From: an uncultured Francisella sp.
GTDB taxonomy: Bacteria; Pseudomonadota; Gammaproteobacteria; Burkholderiales; Neisseriaceae
NCBI GenBank assembly: GCA_943913135.1
Contig: CALTVE010000002.1
Span: forward strand, 1-64,000
Reading direction: 5' to 3'
DNA length: 64,000 bases
In this document: piece after piece, positions 34,185 through 44,398 of the stretch
How positions within the stretch are numbered: position 1 is the first letter of the stretch
Layout: every line of letters begins with the position of its first letter
Notes under the pieces: model-generated
Database searches by the model: none
The model's input: only the letters and a program-made list of their open reading frames with translations
What the model was told of the DNA's origin: nothing
Translations under genes and position numbers: made by a program

Positions 34185-36470
34185 ATGAACTTAACATATA
34201 TCGCTGGTTTTCCTAGAATCGGCGCAAAAAGAGAACTAAAATTTGCTCTAGAAAAATTTTGGCGTGGCGAAATTGAAGAAAATGAAGTTTTTTCAGTAGG
34301 AGAAGCCTTGCGTCGCTATAATCGTCAACTACAAAAAGAGGCAGGTCTGGACTTAATGACTGTAGGCGATTTTAGCTATTATGATCATATACTCGATGCC
34401 CAGATCCTGGTAGGCGCAATTCCCAAGCGGTTTGGTTTTGATGTCGTTCATCTTAACTTGCAGCAGTATAGCGAACTGGCACGCGGCAATGAAAAGCAAC
34501 CGGCTCTAGAAATGACCAAATGGTTTGACACCAACTACCATTACTTGGTTCCCGAGTGGTCTGAAGATACCCAATTTAAGGCCGTTCCTAAGGAATTATT
34601 GCGCCAAATCGAAGAAGCTAACAAAGAAAACAAACCGTTTTTGCCTACTTTAATTGGGCCATTAACTCTCCTGCGGTTGGGGAAGATTAAAGGAAAACCT
34701 TTTGATTTATTAAATTTATTGCCCCAATTAATTCAAACTTATCAAGACATTCTCCATTTGTTAACGAAAGCTGGGGCACAATCGGTTTATTTGCATGAAC
34801 CCATTTTGGCCTTAGACTTGGAAGATAAATGGTTAAATGCCTTCTACCCTACCTATAGCGCCTTAAATGAAGTAGAGATTCGGATTCTACTGGGCACTTA
34901 TTTTGCTTCAGTCAAACACCGGATAGATTTGTTAAGCAATCTCCCCATTCAGGGCGTACATATAGATTTAGTACGCGCCCCGAAACAGCTCTCTGCTTTT
35001 ATCGATAAATGGCAACATCACCCAGATAAAATTCTCTCTTTAGGGGTGATCGATGGACGCAACGTATGGAAGGCTGATTTACGCGCAATCTACGAAACCG
35101 TTAAACCTGCTGTGGATAAACTTGGCGAAAGAGTTTGGCTTTCTTCTAGCTGTTCATTGTTACATTGCCCGCAGGATTTAAACAGCGAGCACCAGTTAGA
35201 ACCAAGTATTAAAAGCTGGTTAGCCTTTGCCGTGCAAAAACTAAACGAGCTGACTACCGTGAAAAAAGCCCTGAACCAAGGCATTCCATCGGTCCAGGAG
35301 ACCTTCAACGAATCTGATCGCGTGGTAAGAGACAGACAAACCAATCCCCGTATTCACAGACAGGCGGTACAAGAGCGTTTGCGCTCTCTACCCGATAACG
35401 CTGATCAACGCAAAAGCTCTTTTACAGAACGTAAACCAAAACAGCAAAATCGCCTGAAACTGCCGCTTTTACCTACCACCACTATTGGTTCTTTTCCCCA
35501 AACTGCTGATATTCGCAAAGCACGTGCCCAATTTAAGCGCGGGGATTTAAGCGAAGAAAATTATGTCGCAATAATGAAAAAAGAAATTGCGCATATCGTT
35601 GAAGAGCAAGAGAAGCTCGATTTAGATGTATTGGTTCATGGAGAACCAGAACGCAACGATATGGTCGAATATTTTGGTGAACAACTGGATGGCTTCGCAT
35701 TCACTGAAATGGGATGGGTACAAAGTTATGGCAGTCGCTGTGTGAAACCTCCGATCATCTATGGTGATGTCACCCGAGAAAAACCTATGACTGTAGACTG
35801 GATTAGCTATGCGCAAAGTTTAACTGATCAACCAGTGAAAGGTATGCTAACCGGCCCAGTAACGGTGCTGCAGTGGAGTTTTGTACGCAATGATATCCCC
35901 CGTTCCTTAACCGCCAAACAAATCGCGTTGGCTTTGAATGATGAAGTTTTAGATTTAGAAAAGGCTGGGATCAAGATCATTCAAATCGATGAACCGGCCT
36001 ATCGCGAAGGTCTGCCCTTACAAAGCAAGGATTGGGACCATTATTTAACTTGGGCAAGTGAAGCCTTTCGCCTAACTTATAGCGGTTTGCAAGATGAAAC
36101 TCAAATTCACACTCATATGTGTTACTCTGAGTTTAACGATATTTTGCCAGCAATTGCGGCGATGGACGCCGATGTGATTACCATAGAAACCTCACGCTCC
36201 GACAAAGAATTATTAGAAGGCTTCGTAAAGTTTCATTACCCAAACGATATCGGCCCAGGGGTTTATGATATTCATAGCCCCCGTATCCCTAGCGAGGAAG
36301 AAATTACCCGAGTATTACAACAGGCATTGCAAGTAATCCCGATAGAAAGACTGTGGGTTAACCCCGATTGCGGGCTAAAAACCCGTGCTTGGCCAGAGGT
36401 GATTGCTTCTTTAAAAAATATGGTCGCCGTAGCTAAAGTATTCCGCGATAATCAAAATAAAAGGAGTTAA
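34185..36470 (+). CDS. metE: Cobalamin-independent methionine synthase
   Basis: Transfers the methyl of 5-methyltetrahydropteroyl-triglutamate to homocysteine. From the ATG at 34185 the protein is 761 residues and begins like the family (YIAGFPRIGAKRELKFALEK); an ATG at 34143 would add 14 residues. The N-terminal folate-side barrel and C-terminal catalytic barrel are complete; zinc ligands are in THMCYSEF and NPDCGLKTR with the Glu in between, and DEPAYREGLP carries the homocysteine contacts. A short charged insertion lies between the barrels (about 385-415). No riboswitch is visible in the short leader. Confidence 0.95.
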   Translation: MNLTYIAGFPRIGAKRELKFALEKFWRGEIEENEVFSVGEALRRYNRQLQKEAGLDLMTVGDFSYYDHILDAQILVGAIPKRFGFDVVHLNLQQYSELARGNEKQPALEMTKWFDTNYHYLVPEWSEDTQFKAVPKELLRQIEEANKENKPFLPTLIGPLTLLRLGKIKGKPFDLLNLLPQLIQTYQDILHLLTKAGAQSVYLHEPILALDLEDKWLNAFYPTYSALNEVEIRILLGTYFASVKHRIDLLSNLPIQGVHIDLVRAPKQLSAFIDKWQHHPDKILSLGVIDGRNVWKADLRAIYETVKPAVDKLGERVWLSSSCSLLHCPQDLNSEHQLEPSIKSWLAFAVQKLNELTTVKKALNQGIPSVQETFNESDRVVRDRQTNPRIHRQAVQERLRSLPDNADQRKSSFTERKPKQQNRLKLPLLPTTTIGSFPQTADIRKARAQFKRGDLSEENYVAIMKKEIAHIVEEQEKLDLDVLVHGEPERNDMVEYFGEQLDGFAFTEMGWVQSYGSRCVKPPIIYGDVTREKPMTVDWISYAQSLTDQPVKGMLTGPVTVLQWSFVRNDIPRSLTAKQIALALNDEVLDLEKAGIKIIQIDEPAYREGLPLQSKDWDHYLTWASEAFRLTYSGLQDETQIHTHMCYSEFNDILPAIAAMDADVITIETSRSDKELLEGFVKFHYPNDIGPGVYDIHSPRIPSEEEITRVLQQALQVIPIERLWVNPDCGLKTRAWPEVIASLKNMVAVAKVFRDNQNKRS

Positions 36471-36472
36471 AA

Positions 36473-36961
36473 TTAATTTTCTTTATCAACTTCGCTGAAC
36501 TGACCCTCGATAATATCTTTGCTATTAAAGTGAGTCTTTTTTTTGTATAAGCCAAAGTTGGAGGAAGAAAATTCCTCCTCTGCAAAAAAGCTTTTGACCC
36601 AGGAAAAACGGCGATGATAAGGAAAAATCGTAAAAAATAGATAACTTGGAAATAATAAAATAATAATAGCGAGCAGATTACTAAAAAAGCCAGGGCTCAT
36701 AAACAACAAACCGGCTACTAAAAAACGTATAGATCGACTTAAACTTTGCACCGGAGAAACAGAATTAACTAGGGATTTATTAAAGAGATCCTTAAATTTA
36801 AACAGAATTTTACTTTGCCACCATAACAATGCTAGACCCATAATAGAAAACCATACGATGGACAACACAGTCAGCCAAATGCCTAGATACCGTCCAACAA
36901 TAAGAAGGGACATTATTTCCAAAATGATGAATAAGTTAAATCCCAAAGATAGCTTTTGCAT
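36473..36961 (-). CDS. fxsA: FxsA-family inner membrane protein
   Basis: A 162-residue membrane protein matching FxsA (suppressor of F exclusion of phage T7 in E. coli): helices near 10-25 and 28-47, the connecting stretch LVAGLLFMSPGFFSNLLAI and a polar C-terminal tail. Molecular function is unknown. Its stop lies 2 bp from the metE stop on the opposite strand; it is divergent from the pilY1-like gene. Confidence 0.85.
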   Translation of the reverse strand: MQKLSLGFNLFIILEIMSLLIVGRYLGIWLTVLSIVWFSIMGLALLWWQSKILFKFKDLFNKSLVNSVSPVQSLSRSIRFLVAGLLFMSPGFFSNLLAIIILLFPSYLFFTIFPYHRRFSWVKSFFAEEEFSSSNFGLYKKKTHFNSKDIIEGQFSEVDKEN

Positions 36962-37100
36962 GCGCTTTTTCCCTCTGTCAACCGATTATCCATTATTGCT
37001 TACCGCATGTAGAGAGGCATTGCAGGACCTGAAAATTCGTTATTTAATCATACGCCAAAACATGTCTTGAAAGAGAAGTGGTTGCTTCTCGGTGCTGCCC

Positions 37101-40100
37101 ATGAAACTAAAAAAACTAAAGACATTATTACTTTCTGTCCTCCTTCCACTATCTTTGAGTGTAGGTGGGCCTACTTTTGCACAACAAAAGGCCGCGGTGG
37201 ATAGAAGCGAAGATTTTAAATTCGCCGCCACTCCCTTTGAATATGCATCGCTCCCTAGCCCCGCCATCCAACCTAATATTATTTTCTTAATCGATAATTC
37301 TTTCTATGCCAGCCCATGGCAGGCACAGAATATCGTGATGAACTTTTTATCTTATCCCGATATTATCGGACAAGCACGGGTAGGAATTGCTTACCTTTAT
37401 GCCGACACCCACCCTTTTATTTCTGCCGAAATCAATTTAAGATTTTGGGCGTGTTTGGCTAAAAAAACCATCGCTATTTTACCTCCTCAAGATGTGGCCA
37501 AAATCGTAGAAATCATCAGCGAAGCAATAGCTGCCGGCGGACCCACCGGTGGAGCAGGAATAGTACCCGTTATTATCGCACATCTCCCAGATATTATCGC
37601 TATTATCAGCCGTGATTTACCGCAGATTATTGCCAATATCTTAACTCTTACCGATTGCTTAAAAGAACTCAATAACCACGATCGCAGTATTTACTTAAAT
37701 ACGCAAAAACCGGTTAAAGAAGTTAAAATTAATAGTCTTTTGATCAATGGACCGGAAGTACTGGCTTCTTTACTTACCAGTTCTACTACTAGCCCCTTTA
37801 CCAACTTTGGTCTCCCTGTGTTGGTTCGCCGTTATTATGAAATTAGTCGGGAAATCCGCGGCCTGCCGCAACATAACTCCTTTTTAGAGCGTTATACCGA
37901 TTCAGGAAAAGAAGGCGGTGATTCTCCTTTAGGGCCTGATATTCCTGGTATTCCGGATATTCCAGATATCCCACCCATCCCACCCAACGGTGGGAATGAT
38001 AACGGCTCTAATGATACCCCCGTCTATAACGCATTTTCCACCTATCCGCCCGCTTCTTCTAGCACGCAAAAACCACAGACGCGTGGGCTGCTAAACACTT
38101 CAGATGATCTATTATCCGGAGACGATAATGGTGGCTTAACTCCCGGCATCCCTGATATTCCCAATATTCCTACAGGCCCCACCGATGTGATCACCCCCGA
38201 TGCTGAGCAAATCGGTAAAATGATCGATCTCTTAGTCGAAATGATTTACAACGCCAGCAAAGTGCCTCCCCTGAGCTTCCTTATCGGCCCAATACCTCGC
38301 TATGAACCGCTCTTTACCGAAACTATGCAGTACCGCTGTCAGCCGACTACTGTGGTCATTTTATCGCCCTCGGTACCGGCACGCCATATAGGGGGCAATC
38401 TCATATTAACCCTGCGCGATGTCCTTAATAAACTGGTCGCCCCTGTTGTCGGAGTAAATGACTTTACTCCTTATCTGCCGATTCCAGATTACAACCCCGT
38501 GGACGTGCCAGAGGATGATTCCCTAGTCCGGGAAGCTATATTCCAGCCCGGAGAAGGTCAAAGCATTACTTTCCAAGATTGGCAAAATGAAGAAATACAA
38601 TACGGCGAATATGGTCTTGCGTTTTTAACTCAGCTTTTTGAACACAGTGACTTAAAACATGAAGGCTCTGATAGAGAGGGTAAAAGTTGGGATGAAGGCG
38701 ATTACCCCATACAAAACATTAAAACCATTGGAATTCGTATTAGCCTGCAAGGCCTACGTCCAGTATTGGGAATGATTTGGCTGTTGTTTGGTGAACCTGT
38801 ATCCACTCGCCGTCCTGATATCGCCTATCTTTTAAACGCTGTCTCTCCCTTCCCCCGTATCGGTGGCCCAGGTTTTATCGAGCGCGAAAGTAATGAGCAA
38901 GCAGCTAAAGAATTGCATGAAACATTGAAAAAATCTCTATTGGCAGTGAATACGGAAAATATTTCTGGTGCCCCTTCCACGGTGTTGGCGGCATTGGATC
39001 CAGTCTCTGGAGTTTCTGCTTATCTTAATACTGGCACTTGGTCGAGCACATTGCGTTTTTACAAACTAAACGCATCGAATCAAGATTTTGTGGCTGACCT
39101 AAGTAACTACAGTACCCCTGATTTTCAAGGGGCGCGCCCGCTAATCGTATCTACAGGAAGTGAAGCCCCCAAACTTCTTAAAGGCGATAGCGCTTTGAAT
39201 ACGTGGCTACTGCGTCCCGCTGGTATGAGTGATCAGGCGATCAATGCCCAATACCGTAGCCATTTGCGCGAACGCTGCAGCGGTAATAACGCAACCTGTA
39301 ATGAACGTATGATTGGGGATATCTTAAATACCCCTATTTTATCAATCGATGATGACCCTACCATTCGTAACCGCGTCGAAGATCCGCACCCTAATTTTGT
39401 GGTAGCAGCTGCCAATGATGGCATGGTTCATGTATTTAAAAAATCGGGTGATAATCAATCCTATTCCTTAGCCTTAGACTATCTCCCTGGTGCCGCAAAA
39501 CGAGGCAATAGCACCTTGTGGGCGCAAGTGAAAAATCTTGCCCACCCCGCTTATGGACATCACGCTTATCATCCTCATCAATTCTTTATCAATGGTGGTT
39601 TAAGTTACCTGGGTACCATGAAAAAAGAATGTCAAGCCGATGGTAAAGACTACCTTTGTAAAAGTAAGCCGGCACAGCTATTTATGGTAGGCTCTTATGG
39701 GCAAGGGGGCAAAGGTCTCTATGCCCTCAACTTAGGGGGTAAAGACTTTCAAAACGGCACTCCTATCGCATTATCACGGAGTAACGGAGGGCAACTGCCC
39801 AAAGAAATCCCTCTGTGGGAAAGTGGCTCTAAACACTATGGTGCCAACAAAACTGATGGAGACACGCAAAAAGCCAATGATGCTTTAGGCTATATTATGG
39901 GTAGCCCCATTATTGCCAGTGTGGCGATCGAACGCGTGCAAAACAACGAATTTAACCAGATGCTCCCAAAAAACGAAGGTGATATTCGTTATGCGGTATT
40001 TACCGGCAACGGGTTCTTCAATAATGATCCTGATGCAGCTCTTTATGTGTTCGATACTTTAGGAGTGAGCCGGCATGAAAAAATTGAAGCCAATGGCAAG

Positions 40101-41186
40101 CGTGAAGTTTCTTACGAAGTCAAATCAGAAAACCAAGGCAAGCTAATTGGTAAAATCAGTACTGGCACCCCTAAGGGTAAAAATGATCGTCAGGGGTTAT
40201 CGGCGCCAGCAGTCATTGATAGCGATGATGATGGTATTGCTGATATAGCCTATGCAGGCGATTATAAAGGCAATCTCTATCGCTTTGATCTGCGTAAGAA
40301 AAACCCCAAAGATTGGACAGCAACTAAAATCTATAGCGCGACCAAAGGCGATCAAAAGCAACCAGATCAACCCATTACCACCGCGCCCACTGTATATCGC
40401 CTAGATGGCACTGGCCATAAATATGTGGTGATGTTTGGCACCGGCAGCGATCTTTTCCAGGATGATTTATTGCAGCCAGCACGATTATTTTTACACACTC
40501 CAGAACAGGCGATCTACGGGATTTATGATGACTTAAACGACCCTAAACCCCAAACAGTCAGTCGCGCTGATTTATTGGAGCAAACAATCCAACCAGATGG
40601 TCATGCCCTTTATAAAGATCGCCACAGTACCATCACCTTAAGCGATCATAAGATGACCCCGCAGTATCGAGGCTGGTTTATCCGTTTAACCAATGGCCCA
40701 GGGGAAAGGGTCGTTCGTCCAGGGAAAGTTACCGGCAATTCTGTGTTCTTTACCACCCGTATTTACCGCAGCAAGTTAGGTAAAGCCGTGATCTATGGTC
40801 CTAACCAATGCGTCAACCAAATTGCTAATGGCAGCACAGGGTATTTAATCGGTATTAACCCACGCAATGGGGGCCGTTTAAAACGGATGATCATGAACTT
40901 AAATCCAATCCAAGACCGCTATAAGGAAACTACTCAGTTTATTTCCGGCTTTAAGTTCTTTGGCGTTCCTTCAGAACTATCTTTTGTGAGTCTTGCTGAA
41001 AAAGGTACCACCGATCGTTCTGGCCAATTTGTAAGCGGCTGGGAAGATCCTGGTCTTTATAAGCTGCATCATTATGATGAAGGATCTTTAGTGGTAACCA
41101 GTACTGAAGGAGACTATTATGTGATCTCGGTACGTGAACCTAATTTTATCCGAGTGAGAAAGTTAAGCGCTCGTGAAGTGCTGTAA
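37101..41186 (+). CDS. pilY1: PilY1/PilC-like type IV pilus tip adhesin
   Basis: Large surface protein at the pilus tip that promotes pilus assembly and adhesion. From the ATG at 37101 it has 1361 residues and a signal peptide ending GPTFA. The N-terminal domain occupies the von Willebrand A position but its metal site is degraded: DNSFY where DNSGS is expected, and LSPSVP in place of the TDG.P segment. Two Pro/Ile/Asp low-complexity tracts follow (about 278-295 with GIPDIPDIPPIPP; about 345-360 with PGIPDIPNIP). The C-terminal beta-propeller is intact, with the calcium loop DSDDDGIAD near 1040 used to control retraction. Unlike the usual minor-pilin operon, it is separated from pilV by 2.5 kb. 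Confidence 0.9.
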   Translation: MKLKKLKTLLLSVLLPLSLSVGGPTFAQQKAAVDRSEDFKFAATPFEYASLPSPAIQPNIIFLIDNSFYASPWQAQNIVMNFLSYPDIIGQARVGIAYLYADTHPFISAEINLRFWACLAKKTIAILPPQDVAKIVEIISEAIAAGGPTGGAGIVPVIIAHLPDIIAIISRDLPQIIANILTLTDCLKELNNHDRSIYLNTQKPVKEVKINSLLINGPEVLASLLTSSTTSPFTNFGLPVLVRRYYEISREIRGLPQHNSFLERYTDSGKEGGDSPLGPDIPGIPDIPDIPPIPPNGGNDNGSNDTPVYNAFSTYPPASSSTQKPQTRGLLNTSDDLLSGDDNGGLTPGIPDIPNIPTGPTDVITPDAEQIGKMIDLLVEMIYNASKVPPLSFLIGPIPRYEPLFTETMQYRCQPTTVVILSPSVPARHIGGNLILTLRDVLNKLVAPVVGVNDFTPYLPIPDYNPVDVPEDDSLVREAIFQPGEGQSITFQDWQNEEIQYGEYGLAFLTQLFEHSDLKHEGSDREGKSWDEGDYPIQNIKTIGIRISLQGLRPVLGMIWLLFGEPVSTRRPDIAYLLNAVSPFPRIGGPGFIERESNEQAAKELHETLKKSLLAVNTENISGAPSTVLAALDPVSGVSAYLNTGTWSSTLRFYKLNASNQDFVADLSNYSTPDFQGARPLIVSTGSEAPKLLKGDSALNTWLLRPAGMSDQAINAQYRSHLRERCSGNNATCNERMIGDILNTPILSIDDDPTIRNRVEDPHPNFVVAAANDGMVHVFKKSGDNQSYSLALDYLPGAAKRGNSTLWAQVKNLAHPAYGHHAYHPHQFFINGGLSYLGTMKKECQADGKDYLCKSKPAQLFMVGSYGQGGKGLYALNLGGKDFQNGTPIALSRSNGGQLPKEIPLWESGSKHYGANKTDGDTQKANDALGYIMGSPIIASVAIERVQNNEFNQMLPKNEGDIRYAVFTGNGFFNNDPDAALYVFDTLGVSRHEKIEANGKREVSYEVKSENQGKLIGKISTGTPKGKNDRQGLSAPAVIDSDDDGIADIAYAGDYKGNLYRFDLRKKNPKDWTATKIYSATKGDQKQPDQPITTAPTVYRLDGTGHKYVVMFGTGSDLFQDDLLQPARLFLHTPEQAIYGIYDDLNDPKPQTVSRADLLEQTIQPDGHALYKDRHSTITLSDHKMTPQYRGWFIRLTNGPGERVVRPGKVTGNSVFFTTRIYRSKLGKAVIYGPNQCVNQIANGSTGYLIGINPRNGGRLKRMIMNLNPIQDRYKETTQFISGFKFFGVPSELSFVSLAEKGTTDRSGQFVSGWEDPGLYKLHHYDEGSLVVTSTEGDYYVISVREPNFIRVRKLSAREVL

Positions 41187-41211
41187 AAATTTGACTTGCT
41201 CTATCTTAAAT

Positions 41212-41239
41212 AAAAAGGTACCCAAAGGGGTACCTTTTT
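41212..41239. terminator. Bidirectional Rho-independent terminator
   Basis: Perfect 12-bp arms AAAAAGGTACCC (41212-41223) and GGGTACCTTTTT (41228-41239) around a four-base loop, flanked by A and T runs on both sides, between the convergent pilY1-like and MFS genes. Confidence 0.88.
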
Positions 41240-41250
41240 ATTAAGCTTCA

Positions 41251-42501
41251 TTAATCTTCTTTGATGATCGGTAAAATAATCACATAGATAATAAAACCTA
41301 AAAAGCAAAAAAGGCCCGCCACGACAAAAATATTACTTTCTTTCCACAATAAATTATGATGGATGCTATATTTGAAAATGTGGGTCATCAATAGAGGAGT
41401 AATGATTAAAGATAGGCTATATAAAGCACTTATAAAGCCCTGTAATTCCCCTTGATGATCGTTAGGAACGCGAAAAGATAAAATGGTTTGCCCCTCACTA
41501 ACGCCTACCCATCCTAAAGCATAACAGACAACTGCCAGAGACAGTAGATACCAATTAATGGGGTGTTGTACCCATAAAAACAGAACCGTACTCACTATAA
41601 AAAATACGCCGCTGAGCAATAAAGATTTTACATCGCCCCAAAGGCGGTGCGCCCAGGGCGCGATGGTTAATTGTACCCCTGAAATCGCCATTCCCGCTAC
41701 CACTAAAGAGTAGGCGATTTTGCTTGCATCCCAATAAAAGTGCTCCGCAGCATAGTAGGGCCACATCACTGTCATCGAAGTTAATCCGAGCAGAATAAAA
41801 AGTTCCGCAAGTAATAAGCCCTTTACTCCTCTGTAGCGGCACAGATGTCGATAACTGGCGATTAAACCACTCGCACCTTGTTTTTTTTCTTTACTACCGA
41901 TGCGAGTTTCGCAAAAGAGATAATAGATCAAAAGAAAATTGACAATACTGAAGACCACTGCAAGCCACAGCGGTCCACGCAAACTAAAACGTACCCCAAT
42001 ACTACCAAAGATCGGTCCTAAAACCAGACCGAGCCCAAAGGCGGCATACACTACCCCTAAGTTTTTCATCCTATCTTCGGCACTGCTGATATCGGTTACC
42101 GCAGCAAAACCTAAGGCCACACAAGAGCCCGCAATACCAGAAACTATTCTCCCCAAAAATAACACATAAATATTTTGCGCTAAGGCCATGATGGCGTAGT
42201 CCACTGCAAAAGCAAACATACTCAATAGCAGTAACTTACGCCGTCCATAATAATCGCTGAGTCGACCGATCACCGGAGCAAAAATGATCTGCATCACAGC
42301 ATATGAGGCGGTTAATCGACCCATCCATAGGGCGCTATCGGCCGTACTTTGCCCAGTTAAAGAGTGAAGCAGTTCAGGATAGATAGGTTGAATGAGAAGA
42401 ACCCCACATTGATCCAGTAAAATCACTAGAAAAATAACCACCAAGGTAGTTTTGGGGTTAATAGAACGCGCCTTCGCGGGGAAAGAAAACTGCATGGGCA
42501 T
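41251..42501 (-). CDS. MFS transporter, DHA1/TetA-like
   Basis: A 416-residue major facilitator with 12 predicted membrane helices. Motif A is clear in the 2-3 loop (GRLSDYYGRRKLLLLS), the 5-helix motif C region reads GLGLVLGPIFG, typical for drug-proton antiporters, and a cytoplasmic central loop (around SKEKKQGASG) joins the two halves. Closest in style to tetracycline or multidrug exporters, but the substrate cannot be told. Start may be the second ATG (42495). Possibly acquired, as it splits the pilus genes together with the pseudogene upstream. Confidence 0.85.
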   Translation of the reverse strand: MPMQFSFPAKARSINPKTTLVVIFLVILLDQCGVLLIQPIYPELLHSLTGQSTADSALWMGRLTASYAVMQIIFAPVIGRLSDYYGRRKLLLLSMFAFAVDYAIMALAQNIYVLFLGRIVSGIAGSCVALGFAAVTDISSAEDRMKNLGVVYAAFGLGLVLGPIFGSIGVRFSLRGPLWLAVVFSIVNFLLIYYLFCETRIGSKEKKQGASGLIASYRHLCRYRGVKGLLLAELFILLGLTSMTVMWPYYAAEHFYWDASKIAYSLVVAGMAISGVQLTIAPWAHRLWGDVKSLLLSGVFFIVSTVLFLWVQHPINWYLLSLAVVCYALGWVGVSEGQTILSFRVPNDHQGELQGFISALYSLSLIITPLLMTHIFKYSIHHNLLWKESNIFVVAGLFCFLGFIIYVIILPIIKED

Positions 42502-43035
42502 AAATATTACTAAAGATAAATCGTCAAAGGTTCATTGTAACCAAAATTGTTTTGCCTGAGGGGAATAAATAATTCTCTATTTTATTTTATTGCCTTTTTC
42601 TGCACTTCAACCAACTTCCTAGCTTTCCCTCAGGCACAGCTTAAAGCGCTTGTGTAACTACACAGAAGCGCGACCCAGCAATATCGTATTTTAACAGACG
42701 ATCAGTTACCGCGTCCCTTCCTGTCTTTAGGAAAGAGTTTGACCATTTTTTGGCCTGTGCCGCCTTAGCCAACGATTTAGCTTTTGCAATGCCTTCTTTA
42801 AGCAAGGAAATTGTAGCGTGCAGTAAAATGAATCCTCCCATTTCTCAGCGTTGCTCTGCCTAGGAGACTGCTGTATAGGCGCCCGTCATGCTATAGCTTT
42901 TTGGGGCGGTGAACAAAAAAGATAACACTATTCCTTTAAGATAAGCCATGCGCCTTTTGGCATCTTTAAGCAGCGATCAAAAATTTATCACTTGGAATAA
43001 ACACGGCGTCAAAAAAGCAGAACCTTTCTCCCCTC
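42502..43035. other. Non-coding region with uncertain small frames
   Basis: No gene is supported. A 66-codon frame on the minus strand (42641-42841) has no good ribosome site and no recognisable motif. A frame opening at ATG 42948 runs 44 codons and stops; it may be the out-of-frame beginning of the broken gene that follows. Confidence 0.5.
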
Positions 43036-43522
43036 CCCTTGCGCCCGCGCAATTCAACGTTAAAGAAAAGTTCAGATAAAAGCCTACTTTTACTCATCGA
43101 AAAAGATTTTGCTATTAATCTCCAGGCCATGTTGCTGCTGCACCCTGAAATTACGCACATTGATTTAAAAAGTGAAGGGGGCAATTTACAAGACGCGCTC
43201 GACACAGGTTATGTGATCCACCGTTTAAATTTAGACACTTTAATCACTGGGACCTGTTTTTCTGCCTGATCCTTGCTTTTTTCTGCAGGAAATAATCGCG
43301 TCTTAAATAAAATAAGCCTTACCTCCAGGGGCACACCGCCTTTTATTATCTACGGGATAGCAAGGGTTCTGCTTTACCTCCTTTTAAAAACTACCAAGCA
43401 CTGGTAGGCTAAATACTGTTCTAGGACACACCGTCTCCAGAGGAGCTATCTTTATTGACGCTATGTTAGAAGCGTCGACAAGCGATCTTTGTCCTTCTGG
43501 TAAAAGACCTAACTATTTTTAA
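43036..43522 (+). pseudogene. Broken ClpP-like periplasmic protein gene
   Basis: Three reading-frame pieces together match the pattern of ClpP-fold proteins of the COG3904 type. The first has HIDLKSEGGNLQDALDTGYVIHRLNLDT and then ...GTCFSA followed by TGA where the conserved Cys of the CxSAC motif is expected, then SLLFSAGNNRV in the same frame. A second frame continues with HTAFYYLRDSKGSALPPF and NYQALVG, a third with IFIDAMLEASTSDL ending at 43522. At least one stop and two frameshifts separate them, so no complete product is made. The true start is not certain; similarity is by pattern only. Confidence 0.55.
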
Positions 43523-43723
43523 ATAGCGTCGATAAACAATTTTTATATCATTGTTATAAAGAGAAAGAGACGCATTAATTTAGTTTTTATATAATTCCTT
43601 TTATCATTGAGGGACTACCGTAAATCTACTATTCTTGCGCAAAAGCAAAGACAACTTACAATAGCTTTAAGTTTACAAAGGTCTCTTTACATAGGTAGCG
43701 TTTTCAGACGGTGCAAAAAAGCA

Positions 43724-44377
43724 ATGTTAAAAATAAGTAGCTTTGAAAATAGCACTTACGTGCGCAGAAATAAACAAAATGGGGTGACCATCATTGAAGT
43801 GATGGTGGCGCTTTTTGTTTTGGCCTTGGGGATCCTGGCCTTGGTGGGGATGCAATTACGCAATCTAGGCAGTATTAAACAAGCAGAAAATATAGAAAAA
43901 GTATCGCAAGCCGCAGAAAATTTAGCCGAAGGAATGATGATTAATCCACATTTGACTTTGCAATTAACTCCCCGCGGTTATGTGACGCATAAAGATTTTA
44001 GTGCCTATGAAAGCTTACAAAGCTGCGCCAATCAAGAAGATGGGGCCAAATTTATAAATATTGACCGCGAAAGAGGCCACGATACATTGGCAGCTGAACA
44101 GATCCAACAATTCTGCCGTGAAATTAATCAAATTGGCAGCATTGCCCCAGAAGATATTCAAGTAAAAGTGTGCACTCATTCAACCTTAGAAGGGCAATTG
44201 GCCTGGGATTTTTCTTGCAAAAAAGGCGGCCAGCAAACCGTGGTAAAGCTCGTGTGGAAATACCAAACCCGAACCGCACGTGATAAAGATACCCCTGATA
44301 ATACGACTGACCCCGCACACGTTATGGATGATAAAAATAAAGTGGTACTTTCTTACGAAGTTCCCTTGACTGAATAA
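43724..44377 (+). CDS. pilV: Type IV minor pilin PilV
   Basis: Minor prepilin that primes pilus assembly and helps place the tip adhesin. From the ATG at 43724 the protein has 217 residues: a leader of about 18, then the PilD cleavage motif G/VTIIEVMVALFVLALGILA with the essential Glu at +5 of the mature protein. The soluble domain has paired cysteines (SCANQ, FCREI, VCTHS, SCKKG), probably disulfides. A longer frame from 43607 gives an unlikely basic extension. First of pilV-pilW-pilX. Confidence 0.9.
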   Translation: MLKISSFENSTYVRRNKQNGVTIIEVMVALFVLALGILALVGMQLRNLGSIKQAENIEKVSQAAENLAEGMMINPHLTLQLTPRGYVTHKDFSAYESLQSCANQEDGAKFINIDRERGHDTLAAEQIQQFCREINQIGSIAPEDIQVKVCTHSTLEGQLAWDFSCKKGGQQTVVKLVWKYQTRTARDKDTPDNTTDPAHVMDDKNKVVLSYEVPLTE

Positions 44378-44398
44378 TAAGCAGGTGGATAAAGGGTT

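Noticed and set aside
42641..42841. 66-codon frame on the minus strand between the MFS gene and the ClpP-like remnant.
   Set aside because: No ribosome site and no recognisable motif; the region around it is degenerate.
43262..43275. Selenocysteine decoding of the TGA in the ClpP-like gene.
   Set aside because: Further frameshifts follow and no SECIS-like hairpin is obvious next to the TGA.
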